From: Epiperipatus broadwayi
Taxonomy: Eukaryota > Onychophora > Udeonychophora > Euonychophora > Peripatidae
DNA: 64,000 bases
Direction: 5' to 3'
Assembly: GCA_028023455.1 (NCBI GenBank)
Contig: JAQFVV010012434.1
Coordinates: forward strand, 8,243,355-8,307,354
Shown here: positions 11,385-23,902 of the stretch, piece after piece
Position numbering within the stretch: position 1 is the first letter of the stretch
Layout: each line of letters begins with the position of its first letter
Notes under the pieces: model-generated
The model's database searches: none
What the model saw: the letters and a program-made list of their open reading frames with translations, nothing else
What the model was told of the DNA's origin: nothing
Made by a program: the position numbers and the translations under genes

Positions 11385-12560
11385 AACAGGCAAAACTCTT
11401 AATACAGTATTGCACTCAGTGCAAGCCAGAGTAATCAATTGATGCCAGAAGGCTTCTGCATAAAATTGCTATCTAGTGCCTACTCATCTAATATCCATAG
11501 ACTACTTTCTGGCTTGTGGTCTTTATCAGTGAAGAGCCTTAGATCTGAGAGCACTGCACCTAGATCTTAGGATCTAATGCATCTCTCATCCATTGATTAC
11601 TCTGGCTTACACTGATAGTAATACTGTATGGAAAGTTTTGCCTGTTTTAATAATAAGTATAAGAAAGCATAAGAAATGGTGGTCATGTGATGTTTATTGG
11701 CTTAAAATCCTGCCTAGTAGGATGATGATATCTATAGTTATTAAAAAACCAAAGACACCAAAATATATAGGTATTGGACTGAGTTCAGACCTATATGACT
11801 ATATAAGCTAATGAGCTTGGATTGAAAATATTATTGTGTTTTAAATTTGAGACTCATAGTTTTGTAGTTAAGTAGAGATAAAGGGTGGCTGCTGGAGGGA
11901 TGCATTCGATCTTAAGATCTAGGTACAATACTCTAAGATTCAGGGCTTCTCACTGATAAAGGCCACAAGCCAGAAATTAGTCTGGGAATATTGGATGAGT
12001 AGGCACTAGATGGATATTTATGCACAAGCCTTCTGGCATCCATTGATTACACTGGCTTGCACTGAGTGACAATAAATATTAAGAGTTTTGCCTGTTTATT
12101 AACAATTATAATCAAGCATAAGAAATGGTGATCATGTGATATTTATTGGCTTAAAACCAATCCTGCCTAATAGGATAGTGGTTGCTATGGTTATTAAAAA
12201 ACCAAATACACCAAAATGTATAGGTACTGAACTGAGTTCAGACCTATATGATTATATCAGCTAATGAGCTTGGATTGAAAATATTATTGTGTTTTCAATT
12301 TCAGACTCAAAGTTTTGTAGTTAAGTAAAGATAAAGGGTGGCTGCTGGAGGGATGCATTCAATCCTAAGATCTAGATACAGTACTCTCAGATTCAGGGCT
12401 TCTCACTGATGAAGGCCATAAGCCAGAAACTAGTCTGGGAGTATTGGATGAGTAGGCACTAGATGGATATTTATGTACAAGCCTTCTGACATCCATTGAT
12501 TATTGGCTTGCACTGAGTGGCAATATTGTATGGAGAGTTTTGCTTGTTTTAATAAAATTT
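11385..12560. repeat. Rep-B repeat: inverted partial copy plus tandem array, unit about 450 bp
   Basis: ATCCATTGATTA starts at 11588, 12038 and 12491 (periods 450 and 453). The units share TTTTGCCTGTTT, GGTCATGTGATGTTTATTGG-like words, a CTGAGTTCAGACCTATATGA motif and GGGTGGCTGCTGGAGGGATG. The segment 11385-11587 is the reverse complement of the unit end (CTTCATCAGTGAGAAGCC-type sequence), so the locus is one inverted partial unit followed by two direct units and a fragment. A diverged partial copy lies at 39065-39245. Confidence 0.93.
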
Positions 12561-12795
12561 CAATCTCATTATATATAATGCTACTCAGCATTATATATAC
12601 ATTTATCTGTGCTTTTCTGCATATAGCTGATTCAGCATACATATAAACTAATTCTTCAACAAGATTTTTTTCTGAGATGGTCTTGGTGAGACAGGTAAAG
12701 TCCAGGATTGTTATCATTGATAAAAGTATAATCAGATAACTGTAGTAATCTATCTTTTGTCTAGGATTGGATATACTTCTGGCAAGCAAACTGTC

Positions 12796-12803
12796 TTTTA
12801 GAA
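12796..12803 (+). repeat. Left target-site duplication of hAT-type element
   Basis: TTTTAGAA, matching TTCTAGAA at 13566-13573 at 7 of 8 positions. An 8-bp duplication is the length typical of the hAT superfamily. Confidence 0.75.
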
Positions 12804-13565
12804 CAGTGGTCTTCAATCCCTGGTCCATGGACTGGCACCAGGCCACAAAAGTTTTCTGTCAGTCTGTGTTAGACTGGCAAAAAAGTTTGTAATAACTAAA
12901 TAATATGATTTTAAACTTTTAATTAATATAAACAATTTTTATTTATGCATTGCATTTTTACCTGATTAAAAAAAAAAAAAAGAACGAAAACAAAATCTAA
13001 TCAATCATACATAAATTAATTTGTTTTTCTATTAATCGCAGATGTTTATGGGGGGAGAGCAGAATTAAATTTTTTATTATTTTTCTAAAAAAATTCAAAA
13101 TTCAAAAAAAAAGTTTTTTATTATACAAACTCCATATAAATCTTCATATTGTATATTTAACGTTAAATACAGATATTACATTTATCATAATCATTGTCAT
13201 GTAATTACACTAACTGTGATATTTCCCAACATTCAGAGTAATAATCTTTTATTCTTGCATGCTTTAACAATAAAATAATAAACATAGAAATGCAAGCACA
13301 TTAATGACAATGATTGTTATTGTATGGTTTTCTGTTGCAATATGACTGCGCAACTCAAGAAAGAGTGTTTAGCATGTGAAGGTAACCAACACCATTACAA
13401 TACACAGTAACTAGGGTGCTATTTTGGTCAGTTATAATAATTATGCTCATCTAAGGGTAAGCAGTTTACATCTTTAAGAAAATTTATCTGTAAAATTCTG
13501 CCGGTCCATGAAATCTTATCCTTATTTTTGCTGGTCTGCATGTGTGAAATGGTTGAAGACCACTG
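12804..13565. mobile_element. Non-autonomous hAT-superfamily DNA transposon (MITE-like, 762 bp)
   Basis: Begins CAGTGGTCTTCAA and ends with its reverse complement TTGAAGACCACTG. CAGTGGTxxTCAA is a characteristic hAT terminal inverted repeat. The subterminal sequence GGTCCATGGACTGGCACCAGG, matched by CCGGTCCATG near the right end, also resembles hAT elements of other animals. It is flanked by an 8-bp near-identical target duplication. There is no transposase frame inside, only AT-rich filler, so it is a deletion derivative mobilised in trans. A long minus-strand frame that crosses its left border is accidental. Confidence 0.85.
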
Positions 13566-13573
13566 TTCTAGAA
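13566..13573 (+). repeat. Right target-site duplication of hAT-type element
   Basis: TTCTAGAA immediately after the right terminal inverted repeat; one mismatch to the left copy. Confidence 0.75.
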
Positions 13574-14236
13574 CACATTTGTGCAGACTAACTGATCCAT
13601 TGGAAGTTGACCCTGGCTTTGTGTGAATCAAAACTCCTCTGTAGAGAACTATAAAGTAGCTGCTAGAGTTGTTCATTTACTTTCCATTAGATCTTCATGG
13701 AAGTTCTTTTTAACTTTGGAAAACAAACTTTGCTTGCCAACCCTTTGCTACATACTACCAACTCTCAGAAAAAGTAGCCAACAAAGCTAATCTTTTTATC
13801 AACCTTTTTATAATAAATGGGGTGACAAAAATACATTAATTAAAAACAGTTCTTATCTTTCTAATCCTTTTGAAAGCAATTTTGAAGTTTTATCAAATGT
13901 ATGATCTTCAAGCTTTACTTTAAACAAAAAATTTCTAACTAGTTAAGCTTAATTAAATGATTTCAAGAAATAGATAGGGCAAATTTTATAGTTATCAGTT
14001 TAATGTGCTTGTTTTTAATTTCAAAATCAGAACTCAATAAATATATTTATTAAACCTTTTTAACTATTTATTTCATAATGAAATTTTATTTTAAATCCAA
14101 AATTATTGAACCTTTTACTATGATTATTCGAGGAGATGTCAAAAATATGTACAAAATTTTTGTCTGTGTTTATTTCTATATTTCCTTTCAACTTTATATA
14201 TATATATATGTGCACATACACTATATATATATATGA
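13574..14236. other. AT-rich spacer, nothing recognised
   Basis: No coding frame or known repeat; a TA run occurs near 14195-14235. Confidence 0.65.
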
Positions 14237-14735
14237 TTACTAGATGGAGTTTACCAATAGCTCTAATCAAGCTTTTATTTTATAAGTGCTGAAAGAGAAA
14301 AAATTCAAATCTCTATCATGGTCCCTATCTCCAGACCAATTGGTTTCAAACTTGTGGCTCACCTCAATGGAGCACTGGGACTCTAGAAACTAGATCTAAA
14401 ATACTAACTCAAAAGTCAGCACATATAAAACATGTTTCTATCAATTTGAAAGCATGAACTTATCAGACCCATAGATGTCTTCAAATCCAGCCTTACAAAC
14501 AAGATAGCTATATGGGTCTGAACTCAGCTCAGTTTCACCATATAGTAATAGCCTCTGCTATATATAGCATTGCAAAAACCTTCAAAGGTACATAAATTTT
14601 GTAACTTGCTTTTAAGCTTGCATTTTATGATCACTAAGCTTGCATTTTATGATCACTAGATGGAGCTTACCAATAGCTCTAATCAAGATTTTATTTTATA
14701 AGTGCCGAAAGAGAAAAAATTCAAAATTATCTCTA
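14237..14735 (-). repeat. Rep-A, reverse orientation, tandem (one unit plus partial)
   Basis: ACTAGATGGAG.TTACCAATAG occurs at about 14237 and again about 418 bp later at 14655. The sequence between contains the reverse complement of the Rep-A landmarks (AGATAGCTATATGGGTCTGA, AACTAGATCTAAA). It is more diverged than the 8173 array but again in head-to-tail arrangement. The TA-flanked palindrome at 14745-15010 follows. Confidence 0.85.
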
Positions 14736-14744
14736 TTGGGTCCT

Positions 14745-15010
14745 TATATATATATATATATATGTAATATACAGTTCAATATATATATATATCAAAATAC
14801 AGTACAATTTACATAAATTATATTATTATTAGAAGTACTTTCAACTATACATTTTTTAGTCTTTATCAACTATATAACATTGGATTCAATGTTATATAGT
14901 TGATAAAGACTACAAAATGTATAGTTGAAAGTACTTCTAATAATAATATAATTTATGTAAATTGTACTGTATTTTGATATATATATATTGATTTGTATAT
15001 TACATATATT
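14745..15010. repeat. Large palindrome with TA tracts in both arms
   Basis: The core arms 14791-14882 and 14887-14978 are reverse complements with about one indel (loop GATT; landmarks ATCAAAATACAGTACAATTT and its complement). Homology continues outwards through TA tracts into GTAATATACAGTTCAAT versus ATTGATTTGTATATTAC, so the whole fold spans about 265 bp. It lies between two Rep-A blocks. Confidence 0.9.
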
Positions 15011-15051
15011 GTGGAACAAAAACAGATATCAAATTTTATTATATATATATA

Positions 15052-15400
15052 TATGAAAAACAAAAAAAACAAGTTAAACTTGCTAACGCTTGTATTTATG
15101 ATCAATAGATGGTGGTTTACCAAAAACACTGTCAAAGTGTATATTTGTTTACATAAACGTTAGAGTAAGCATTCACTATCTCTATCATTAGTTCCACCCT
15201 CAGATCATGATTTCAAGCTGATTTGCTATCATCAGTGAAGGATAGGAATAAGAAACTAGATCTAAACACTAACTCTGAGCATTTATAAAAACAATTTCTA
15301 TTCAGTTTGCAAGCATGAATTTTTTAGACACATAATGTCTTCGAACTCAGCATAGCAAGCCAGATAGCTATATGGGTCTGATATCAGTTCAGCATCACCA
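15052..15400 (-). repeat. Rep-A copy, reverse orientation
   Basis: Runs from TATGAAAAACAAAAAAAACA (complement of the T-rich unit end) through ACCAAAAACACTGTC and AACTAGATCTAAA to GGGTCTGATATCAGTTCAGC. It is followed without gap by an oppositely oriented copy, forming a head-to-head inverted repeat. Confidence 0.9.
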
Positions 15401-15775
15401 CAGACCCATATAGCTATCTGGCTTGCTATGCTGAGTATATATATATATATATATATTGCAGAGGCTTCTACTATGTGGTGATACTGAACTGATATCAGAC
15501 CCATATAGCTATCTGGCTTGCTATGCTGAGTTTGAAGACATTATGTGTCTAAAAAATTCATGCTTGCAAACTGAATAGAAATTGTTTCATAAACGCTCAG
15601 AGTTAGTGTTTAGATCTAGTTTCTTATTCCTATCCTTCACTGATGATAGCATATCAGCTTGAAATTGTGATCTGAAGGTGGAACTAATGATAGAGATAGT
15701 GAATGCTTACTCTGATGTTTATGTAAACAAATATACGCTTTGATGGTGTTTTTGGTAAAACACCAACTATTGATC
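15401..15775 (+). repeat. Rep-A copy, forward orientation, with internal TA insertion
   Basis: CAGACCCATATAGCTATCTG occurs at about 15402 and again at about 15498. A TA tract at 15437-15456 interrupts the first partial unit. The second unit runs to CACCAACTATTGATCATATA and ends in TA repeats. Confidence 0.9.
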
Positions 15776-15828
15776 ATATATATATATATATATATATATA
15801 TAGTATATATATAGAGAGATCTCTATTG

Positions 15829-15881
<53 letters not shown>
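15776..15881. repeat. Compound (TA)n/(GA)n microsatellite
   Basis: Two TA runs separated by GAGAGATCTCTATTGATCA, then a GA run at 15866-15881. The GATCATATA junction is duplicated (15774 and 15828), consistent with local duplication. Confidence 0.95.
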
Positions 15882-15883
<2 letters not shown>

Positions 15884-16136
15884 GAGACTTATTTTCTACT
15901 ATTTTGGCAGCTTGTTTGAGATTATGGAGACAATTTACAAGTGATATAAATTGCATATATATATAATCTTAATCACACATATATTATCTATACAGAACAT
16001 AATGTAATTATAAGGGAGTTGAACTCAAATTTTCAAGCTTCCTACAGTTAACTAAATCATCTTATACATCTGATACACATGACAACATTCATATAAAGAA
16101 CATAAATTATCTCTAATATATATATATATATATATA

Positions 16137-16760
16137 TAGTACTGAAGCAGCACTCATCAGTTGGTCCAGATCATCATCTCCCACACATTTATCTAATCAG
16201 TATTTATTTTATATTAAAAATGCAAATCTTCAAACTTTAAGGGCAGACTTCAAACTTCTCTACCTTCCAACTCTTTAGTCATTCATGTTATTAAAAATCT
16301 AAAAAATGGAATGCTTTAAATCCTTGTTCATGAAAATTTTATTGTTATACTCACATTGACTTTAAGTCACTTTATATATGAGGAATTAAAGTGGCTTAAA
16401 ATTAACATGGGTATGATAATAAGATTAGAATCAATAAGGGATTGAGCATTTCATCATTAGATTTTTAATGATGTGAATGGCTAAAGAGGTGGAGGGTGGA
16501 GAAGATTGAATTTGCTATCTTAATATAAACTAAGCACTGATTATATATATATATGTATATATATATGTGTGTGTGTGTGAGAGAGATGATGATGATCTGA
16601 ACTAACTGATGAATACTGCTTCAGCATAAAATACATATATTGGAGAGAATCTATCTTTTTCACATGAATGTTGTCATGCGTATTGATGTATAAGTTGGAG
16701 TGAAACTGTAGAGTGTTTGAAAATCTGAGTTCAAATTCCTTTTTTATATATGGATTGCAG
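16137..16760. mobile_element. Rep-C SINE-like repeat, two copies in inverted arrangement
   Basis: 16140-16330 (ACTCATCAGTTGGTCCAGAT...) and 16395-16640 (...GATCTGAACTAACTGATGAA) are inverted relative to one another. 16640-16745 holds the family tail (TTTTTCACATGAATGTTGTC..., GAAAATCTGAGTTCAAATTCC). The same landmark words occur in the copies at 300-1075, 35836-36170 and 61745-62085. A small TA/TG/GA microsatellite at 16541-16585 lies at the family's variable centre. Confidence 0.75.
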
Positions 16761-19700
16761 AAAACATTTTGATATTTAAAAAAACCATTGATTCCTCTTT
16801 TTAGTCTTAAATCAACTGAAAAACTGGATAAAATTGTCATGTTCATACTCACTAACATGCAAAATCAATAATTTTGAGTTTATTGAGTTTTACCTCTAAA
16901 TGTAGGTTTAAAAAAATACTGTCTTTGTTCTGAGTTGTTTTAGTATTTTATTGAAGCATCAATTGACTTTTCTTGATAACAGAACGATTAAAATATTTGA
17001 AATGGTTATAATTTATATAAAAAAAAGTGAGAGAGAATAGAAAAGAGTAATTAATTATAATAAATTATTATTATTTATAATTGCAAAATTAATATTAACG
17101 CACTATGAATTTTCTTTAAAATGTCATAGATAGTAAGATATTGTTTTTATTTTTTGTTTCAAATAGCAATAACTACAAAAAATATCTAAATACTAAAAAA
17201 ATAAAAATAAGTTTATTATTATATTTGTCATTCAATTTAGTCACAGCTAAATTTTAGTAATGCTGTGAAAAGGTAACAAAATATCATCCTTTTATATAAT
17301 CATAAATGAAGCGTGGCATCCAAGTTCAAACCCTACAAGGTCTAGTTCTAAAGCTTTAAACAGAAAGAGTGGGACAACATTTATGCTTTTTTGTTTGTGT
17401 GTTGATAGAAAGGTAATCACACATTTAAACTATTTAATATTTAAATTTTCTGTTAAAAAGCAAGTTTAATGCTCATATAGGCAATGTATGTGTAAATTTT
17501 TAATTGTTTTATATTTCAAATATTCAACATTTAACTTTCTTTAAAACTAAGCTATGCTTGATCAATTCTAACATTTTATTCTTACTTCTATTTTGCTTTT
17601 CTTTAATTATAAGGGGATTTAAAAGTTACAGTTTAATTAAATAATTGGGTTATAATTACTAAGCTAGCAATTATATTATTTAATGTTAGTTTATGAATGT
17701 TTGAAAGAATGAAGGATGTGTGTCATTACATACAAAAATTTACATTTCCTAAATATTGAAAAAAAGGAAGTATTAAATCTGTCAAATTATTTTTTGTCAA
17801 TTTTTTTGTTAAAAGAGGAAATCTGTTTAATCAGATATTGATCTTTGTAGCAATTTTTTGTAAATAATTGTTTTCACTTTGGAAGCTTATAATGGGTCAG
17901 ATCTCTAATTTTGAAATTGTCTTATCTCAAGATCTAAAGAAGGAAGCTCAAAGATTTGAAGTGTTACCTGGATGTTAAAAAGAAAGAAAAAAAAGAAAAG
18001 AAAGGAAATAAGGATTGAGTCTATTTTTTTTAAACAAATGTCTGGAAAAAGGATTAAACTTTCAGTTGAAAAATAATGTAGTTGAAAATAAATTACAGAT
18101 CTAATTAAAACAAATTTTCCAAAAATAGCAAGTGATGCTATCTCTGATTGGTTAAGTTAGTTAAAAATTGGATATAAAAGCTGTCTTGAATTATTATTAA
18201 GATGATTGTTTATGATTCAGATTATTAAACTATCCAATTGAATGCTGAAAATATAAGAAAGTCTGGCTAGAAAAATATAGTATGTCCCATCGGTTCCGGA
18301 CCATCTGGGAAGCGCATCACAAGGAAAGAAAAGGTGTCTAAAATAATATCTACACCTTTCAACTGCCAAGAAATAAGATGTTTTAATAGAAGGAGAAATC
18401 CTTCAAAGAAGATGAATTAATCTACTGATAAATATTATCACAAGTCCAATTAATTGTTCAACACTTTAAACCAAGAAAATTTACAAATATGAAACACCTT
18501 TCATCATGTGACAGGAGAGAAAAAAATTAATATAATGTTTCCAAATATCCACTAAAGCAAATACCTCAATAGAGTCCATCATCAAAAGTTTCAAGAAAGT
18601 TGTTACATAAAATGGAAAAGTAGCTAATATAAACTATACAAGAAAGTTTGAACCCTTGGAATGACAAACAAAAATCGGTATTGCTTTTTATATCTATTTT
18701 CTTTATGATATCAGTCTTAATAAAATTAGATAAAGTGGATATTTTATTTAAAGACTTTAAAGACTATTCAGATCAATTAAAAACCAGAATTCTTACTAAA
18801 AATAACTTTGCTTCATAAAGCCTTGAAGATGAAATTATTTGTTTATTAATTTTACAGTTATGAAAAATATTATGTGTAAAAAAATTTTTTATGGTGTTAT
18901 GATTTTAGTTTTACTGATATATTATTATTTTTTGGTTTTTAATAATATTTTGTTATTATGGGATAAATCATAATATTTTTATATGTGTATATTGGGGTGT
19001 GAAAAGGAATTGTATTAGATTATTTTGTTTCAAGTTAGTATAAATTTAGGCTTGGAGGAGGGGGGAATAATTTAAAACTCTTTTCTAAAACTTCTTTCAA
19101 TTTTCAATTTTTTACTTCTATTTACATGTTGTTTTTAAAGTATGTGTGCTATGAGCAGATATATTTTTTTAATACTTTCTCATGGGGAAAATCAGGTCAT
19201 GCAACTAATAAAATACATTTGAAGGGAAGGGGAAGAACAAAATAATCGAGGTTGTTATATAATCAATTATATTATTATTATTATTCTGTATTTTAATTTA
19301 TCTAGAAATTTTTATGTATATGTTAGAAATGTAGTAATAAATATAGTTTGTTTTATTAAAGAGGGATATATTTCATTAAGTGTAGTCTTGGTTAAGTGTG
19401 TTATTCATTCATCAATGGTTGAATATTAGTTATTTAAGATATAAGTAAATATGCTAAAATTAAGCAATAATTATGAATTCTTTATAAAAACTAGTTTTAT
19501 GTTTAGGCTTAGTCCTAGAGCTGTAGTTGAAACTTGTCTTATTGCTATTTATCACATGTCTAGTTTTAATTAATGATCTGTTTAACTGTTTAAAGGCCAT
19601 AAATAAATATTGATTTTATAATATTTAGTGATTTCTTAGTATTATTATAACCACATCCCGTCATCTATTTCATGCAAGGATGAGTGAATTGCCATCCTAA

Positions 19701-20192
19701 ATTAGTTATATATAATCGAGCTAGTGAACTTATAAAAATATTGAAAACATTTGTTATGTTAAGATCTGAGAAATGATTTATGTCTAATATCTCCACTTTA
19801 GTTTATAGTTGTTTTCTTTTACCTAAATATTAGTGGTATAGTGATATGGTCAAAAGAAAATTCTCATTTTTATTAGAAATAAAGTACAAAAAGGGATTAA
19901 AGTAATGTGAAAGGTATCAGATATAACCGTGTCTAGTTCAGATAATCTAGTGGCGCCCTGCTAGACCATATTCACTGAGTATTTGTTTAAACATGCACTT
20001 AACATCAAACAAGAAATGAAAGTGGATAAGATTACTGTCTGTATACCTGAGCTATATTTTATTGAATTACTAGTGTACTCACCTCACGTGATTTCCATAT
20101 AATACATTGCTATAATAATTTGCTTATAATTCTTGATAGTGTTGTATTTTGAACCTTTACTTAGTTATTTCTATTTGAACTCATTTTTAGGT

Positions 20193-20193
<1 letters not shown>
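16761..20193. other. AT-rich non-coding stretch; weak promoter-like words near 18130-18215
   Basis: No sustained reading frame on either strand. Around 18134-18180 there is CTGATTGG, an inverted CCAAT word, followed by GGATATAAAAGCTG, a TATA-like element; a start near 18205 would be plausible, but no exon or coding sequence follows. A patch at 18285-18320 (GGTTCCGGACCATCTGGGAA) is GC-richer than its surroundings. I cannot assign any of this. Confidence 0.4.
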
Positions 20194-20253
<60 letters not shown>

Positions 20254-20272
20254 AATATATATATATATATTT
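20194..20272. repeat. (TA)n microsatellite
   Basis: About 75 bp of TA with a small interruption (ATATAAATATA). 20273-21325 around it holds no recognised feature. Confidence 0.97.
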
Positions 20273-21325
20273 ATAATAAACACCTTGATTATATTTACTG
20301 TGAATTAAAAAGTCAAAAAAATAATAGTCTTTTAACCATAATTGAGGTTTTTATATATTTAACTTCAAATAAAAATGTCGAGTATTTAGAGATTAATTAT
20401 TTCAATCAGTACTTTTAAGTGCTTAAATTAATAGTAAGAATCAACAGGAAATAATTCTGTTTGTTACCTGAAATTGCATTTCTTGTATGAATTGTGTTTA
20501 GATTTAGAATTGTCACATTATCATACATTTTTTAATTTTCTTATTTATTATTCATTAGTTAACTTTATTAAATAATTGTTAAAAAATAATAGTTTTTGAA
20601 ATTAGTTTTTGTGATTCCTCTTTGGTAGTATGTGTGACTTGATTTCATAGCATTGTGTTTTAAGGTATTTGTAGATGATCTCAATAAACCTATTTAAATT
20701 AAAGTATATTCATCATATACATTTATTTATTTTTGTTCACAGTCACAGTCCCTAGGTCCTTGTGATCCTGAGCTAGCTTTAAAGCAATTATGGTTTATTT
20801 ATATTGGAGCTATATGTTGTGTTTAGACATCCAGAAAGTTCTCTGGATGGATAAAGATAATGATCATCTTTAAAGTTCATTCACTGCACATTATGTACAC
20901 AGATTTAATTTAGTTTATGAATGATGTATACACTCATTATATCATATGGTCACATGATTAATGATGATCAACATGTATCAGGATCTCACCATTTTTATTA
21001 TGATAGATGTTTTAGCACTTAAGTATGTGCATACAGATGACTATTTTCCTGTGATGATCTAAGTTTGACATTGTCTAGATAATTAGCCTACATCTTAATA
21101 GTGAACCACTTTTAAATCCATTCACAAGTGATGACTGTTGATCCCAATGATGAAATTTAGTATAACTACTTATTTTATACTATGCTGATTTTCTTATCCT
21201 CTTTTTATATTTGTTGATGACTATTCATTAATAATGTTAATTTTAGATGTTTGTGATAACCATTGGGGTTGATAATGATTACCATCTCTCCATATTACCT
21301 ATTTATATATTTATTCTGTTACAAT
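20273..21325. other. AT-rich spacer, nothing recognised
   Basis: No frame, RNA gene or shared repeat seen. 20730-21000 is slightly less AT-rich. Confidence 0.6.
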
Positions 21326-21780
21326 GTTCACTAGATGGAGCTTACCACTAGCTCCAAACAAGCTTTAATAGTGTGCCAACAGAACAAGCATTCAAAATCT
21401 CTATCATACTATCCTCATCTCCAGATCAATTGTTTTTGAGCTTAATGGCTCACCTCAGTGAAAAGAGTTAGGATTTCAGAATCTAGATCTAAAGCTCCAA
21501 CTCTGAGCACTTATTTAATACATTGCTATCAGTTTGAAAACTCAATTTTTTCACAAATGTAAATTTCTTTAAATCTAGCTTTACAAACTAGATTGCTATA
21601 TGGGTCTGAACTCAGTTCAGTTTCAACATATATTAATAGCTAAAGCAATATTATATCACAAAAGCCTTCAAGGGTACACTTATAATAATTAATAAAACAA
21701 GTCACAAATTGTGCAACTTGCCTTTAAGCTTGTGCTAAAATGTTCACTAGATGGAGCTTACCACTAGCTCCAAACAAGCT
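21326..21780 (-). repeat. Rep-A, reverse orientation, one unit plus start of a second
   Basis: GTTCACTAGATGGAGCTTAC occurs at about 21327 and again at about 21739 (period about 412), with Rep-A reverse landmarks between (TAGATCTAAAG, GCTATATGGGTCTGAACTCA). The second unit is cut at CAAACAAGCTTTAAT, where an AAT microsatellite starts. Confidence 0.88.
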
Positions 21781-21781
21781 T

Positions 21782-22035
<254 letters not shown>

Positions 22036-22248
22036 TAATATGTGGTCCTGCTGTCAATAAGTAGTAACTAACTTACAAAAGCTTGTGAATGTACTTCATT
22101 AAAGGTAAACATAATCTAACTATTAGTTTAAAAATCTTATAATTTTGAAAATTATAATCATTTTCCAGATTATAAGAAAAGACGCTGTTAACAAAGTAAG
22201 TTTTTTTATTATTAATTTGTCCTAAGAAAATCTACTCATCTAGTTGAA

Positions 22249-23843
22249 ATGGCGTCTGCAGATAACAATTGCATTGTTAGTAAAAGAAATAACAATACAG
22301 ATGTCAAATCAGTTGCAGAAGCCAGTAAGGGAAAAAAATCTTATGCAAATATTGCTGCTATGAAACCACAAAAAACAATTTTAGAAAATATTATACAGCA
22401 GGGGAACAAAAAAAATGGAGGGGAAGAACAAATAGGCAGATTTAGGAGAGCCAATTCATTAGACATTTTTGAACTAAGTTTAGAAAATGAAGATGAGACA
22501 CCTAATCAATTAGCAGAACAAACTGAAGATAATTGGACAGAAGAAGAAATTCAAGAAATCAACATCCAGTTTAATAACACAATACCAAACAAATTATATG
22601 AATCTTTTAAAAAATTCTTTTCTAATAAATCATTAGTGCTCGCAATTACAGATAAAAATCTAACGTTATATAAATTTCACAAAGAGTTATTGTATCAAAA
22701 ACTAACGGAAAAAAACTTATGGGATTCAATATCAGAAATAGGTGAACATTCAAACTCGCGATATATAGCTATACAATTTTTCAATGAAAATCAAAAAATG
22801 AGATTTAAATCACAAATAAAAACAATTAGTGGATACATAATGATTGTTGTTGATGAAAATCAGCAAAATTATTGCTCAGGAATCATTAAAAATGCGTATT
22901 TTGGGTTTAACATCCGTGATTTCAAAAGTATGGTCCAACCATTTGGGGATGCAATATACATTAAGCAAATCCACCCACACTTATATACACCAACAGTTAT
23001 CATTTTAAGATAAAGCTGCATGAGCATATTAAACCAGAAGAAATTCCAAGGCAAATTATGGATCAGGGAGCAGTATTATATTTAAACATTAAAGGGCTTA
23101 GACCACAATGCTTTGGCTGTGAAGAAAGAAGCCATTTGATTATAGACTGTCCAAAGAATGGAAATAACAAAGGGTTTGATGTATCAGAAGAAAGACTAGA
23201 AAAGAAAACTAGCTATAAACAAAGAGATATAAAGCAAATACTGACATCGGATGTGGGAACTCAGGGAAGTGAAAAGGAAAAAAATTCTATACAAACACAT
23301 ATGAATACAGATAAACAAGAAAATAAAAATGCAAATGTAAATAATGATGATAGTAATATTCGTGAGATTCTAGATTCTTCATTAAGGTTGGAGGAAAAAG
23401 TGTGTCTTAAGATAAATAATACAAAAGTAAAAGAAATAAAAAAGAATGATATACAAATGCATGTGGTTAAAGATTTAGAAAAAAATATAGACAAACACAC
23501 ATTGAAAAAAAATGTTGATGGGAAGCAATATTATGAAAAGGATATGAATTTGGATGAGGAACCAGAATTATCTAAAAAACAAAGAACTAGGAACAATACA
23601 AATACTGGGATTACTCAGACAATAATGCCAAATATGCAGCAAGTTATTCAGGTTAATAGTGAACAGAAGAGAAAACCAGGAAGACCCTCAAAAAACAGGA
23701 AAACCGGAAAAAAGCTAAAATTAGGAGAGCTTATGTTTGATGACCCAGGAGAACGGTATCAAATGGACAGACATACTGATGTTGAAACTGAAAGTGAGTT
23801 CAAAGATGCCCAAGATTTACAATTGATAGACAGCCTAAAATAA
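22249..23843 (+). mobile_element. LINE (Tx1/L1-like) ORF1 with CCHC zinc knuckle, one frameshift
   Basis: An open frame at 22249-23013 (254 codons, start ATG in GAAATGGCG) is followed by a second frame from 23058 to 23843. Reading the other frame across 22990-23058 joins them without further stops, so a single frameshift splits one ORF1 of about 530 codons. The second part opens with a retroviral-type zinc knuckle: CFGCEERSHLIIDC fits C-x2-C-x4-H-x4-C exactly. The rest is lysine/glutamate rich and basic (KRKPGRPSKNRKTGKK), consistent with nucleic-acid binding. An APE endonuclease frame starts 60 bp downstream, the ORF1-ORF2 layout of Tx1/L1-like LINEs. It looks young compared with the other elements here. 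Confidence 0.82.
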
Positions 23844-23902
23844 GGATAATTAAAGATAAAGTAAATTCAAATAAATTCAAAGTAAAAAGTAAATCTTTAT
23901 AA

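Noticed and set aside
12430-12846. 138-codon minus-strand frame
   Set aside because: It runs from Rep-B across unique sequence into the left end of the hAT element, so it cannot be an ancient coding unit.
16761-20193. A host gene around 18100-18660
   Set aside because: TATA-like and CCAAT-like words exist but no exon, splice pair or reading frame supports them.
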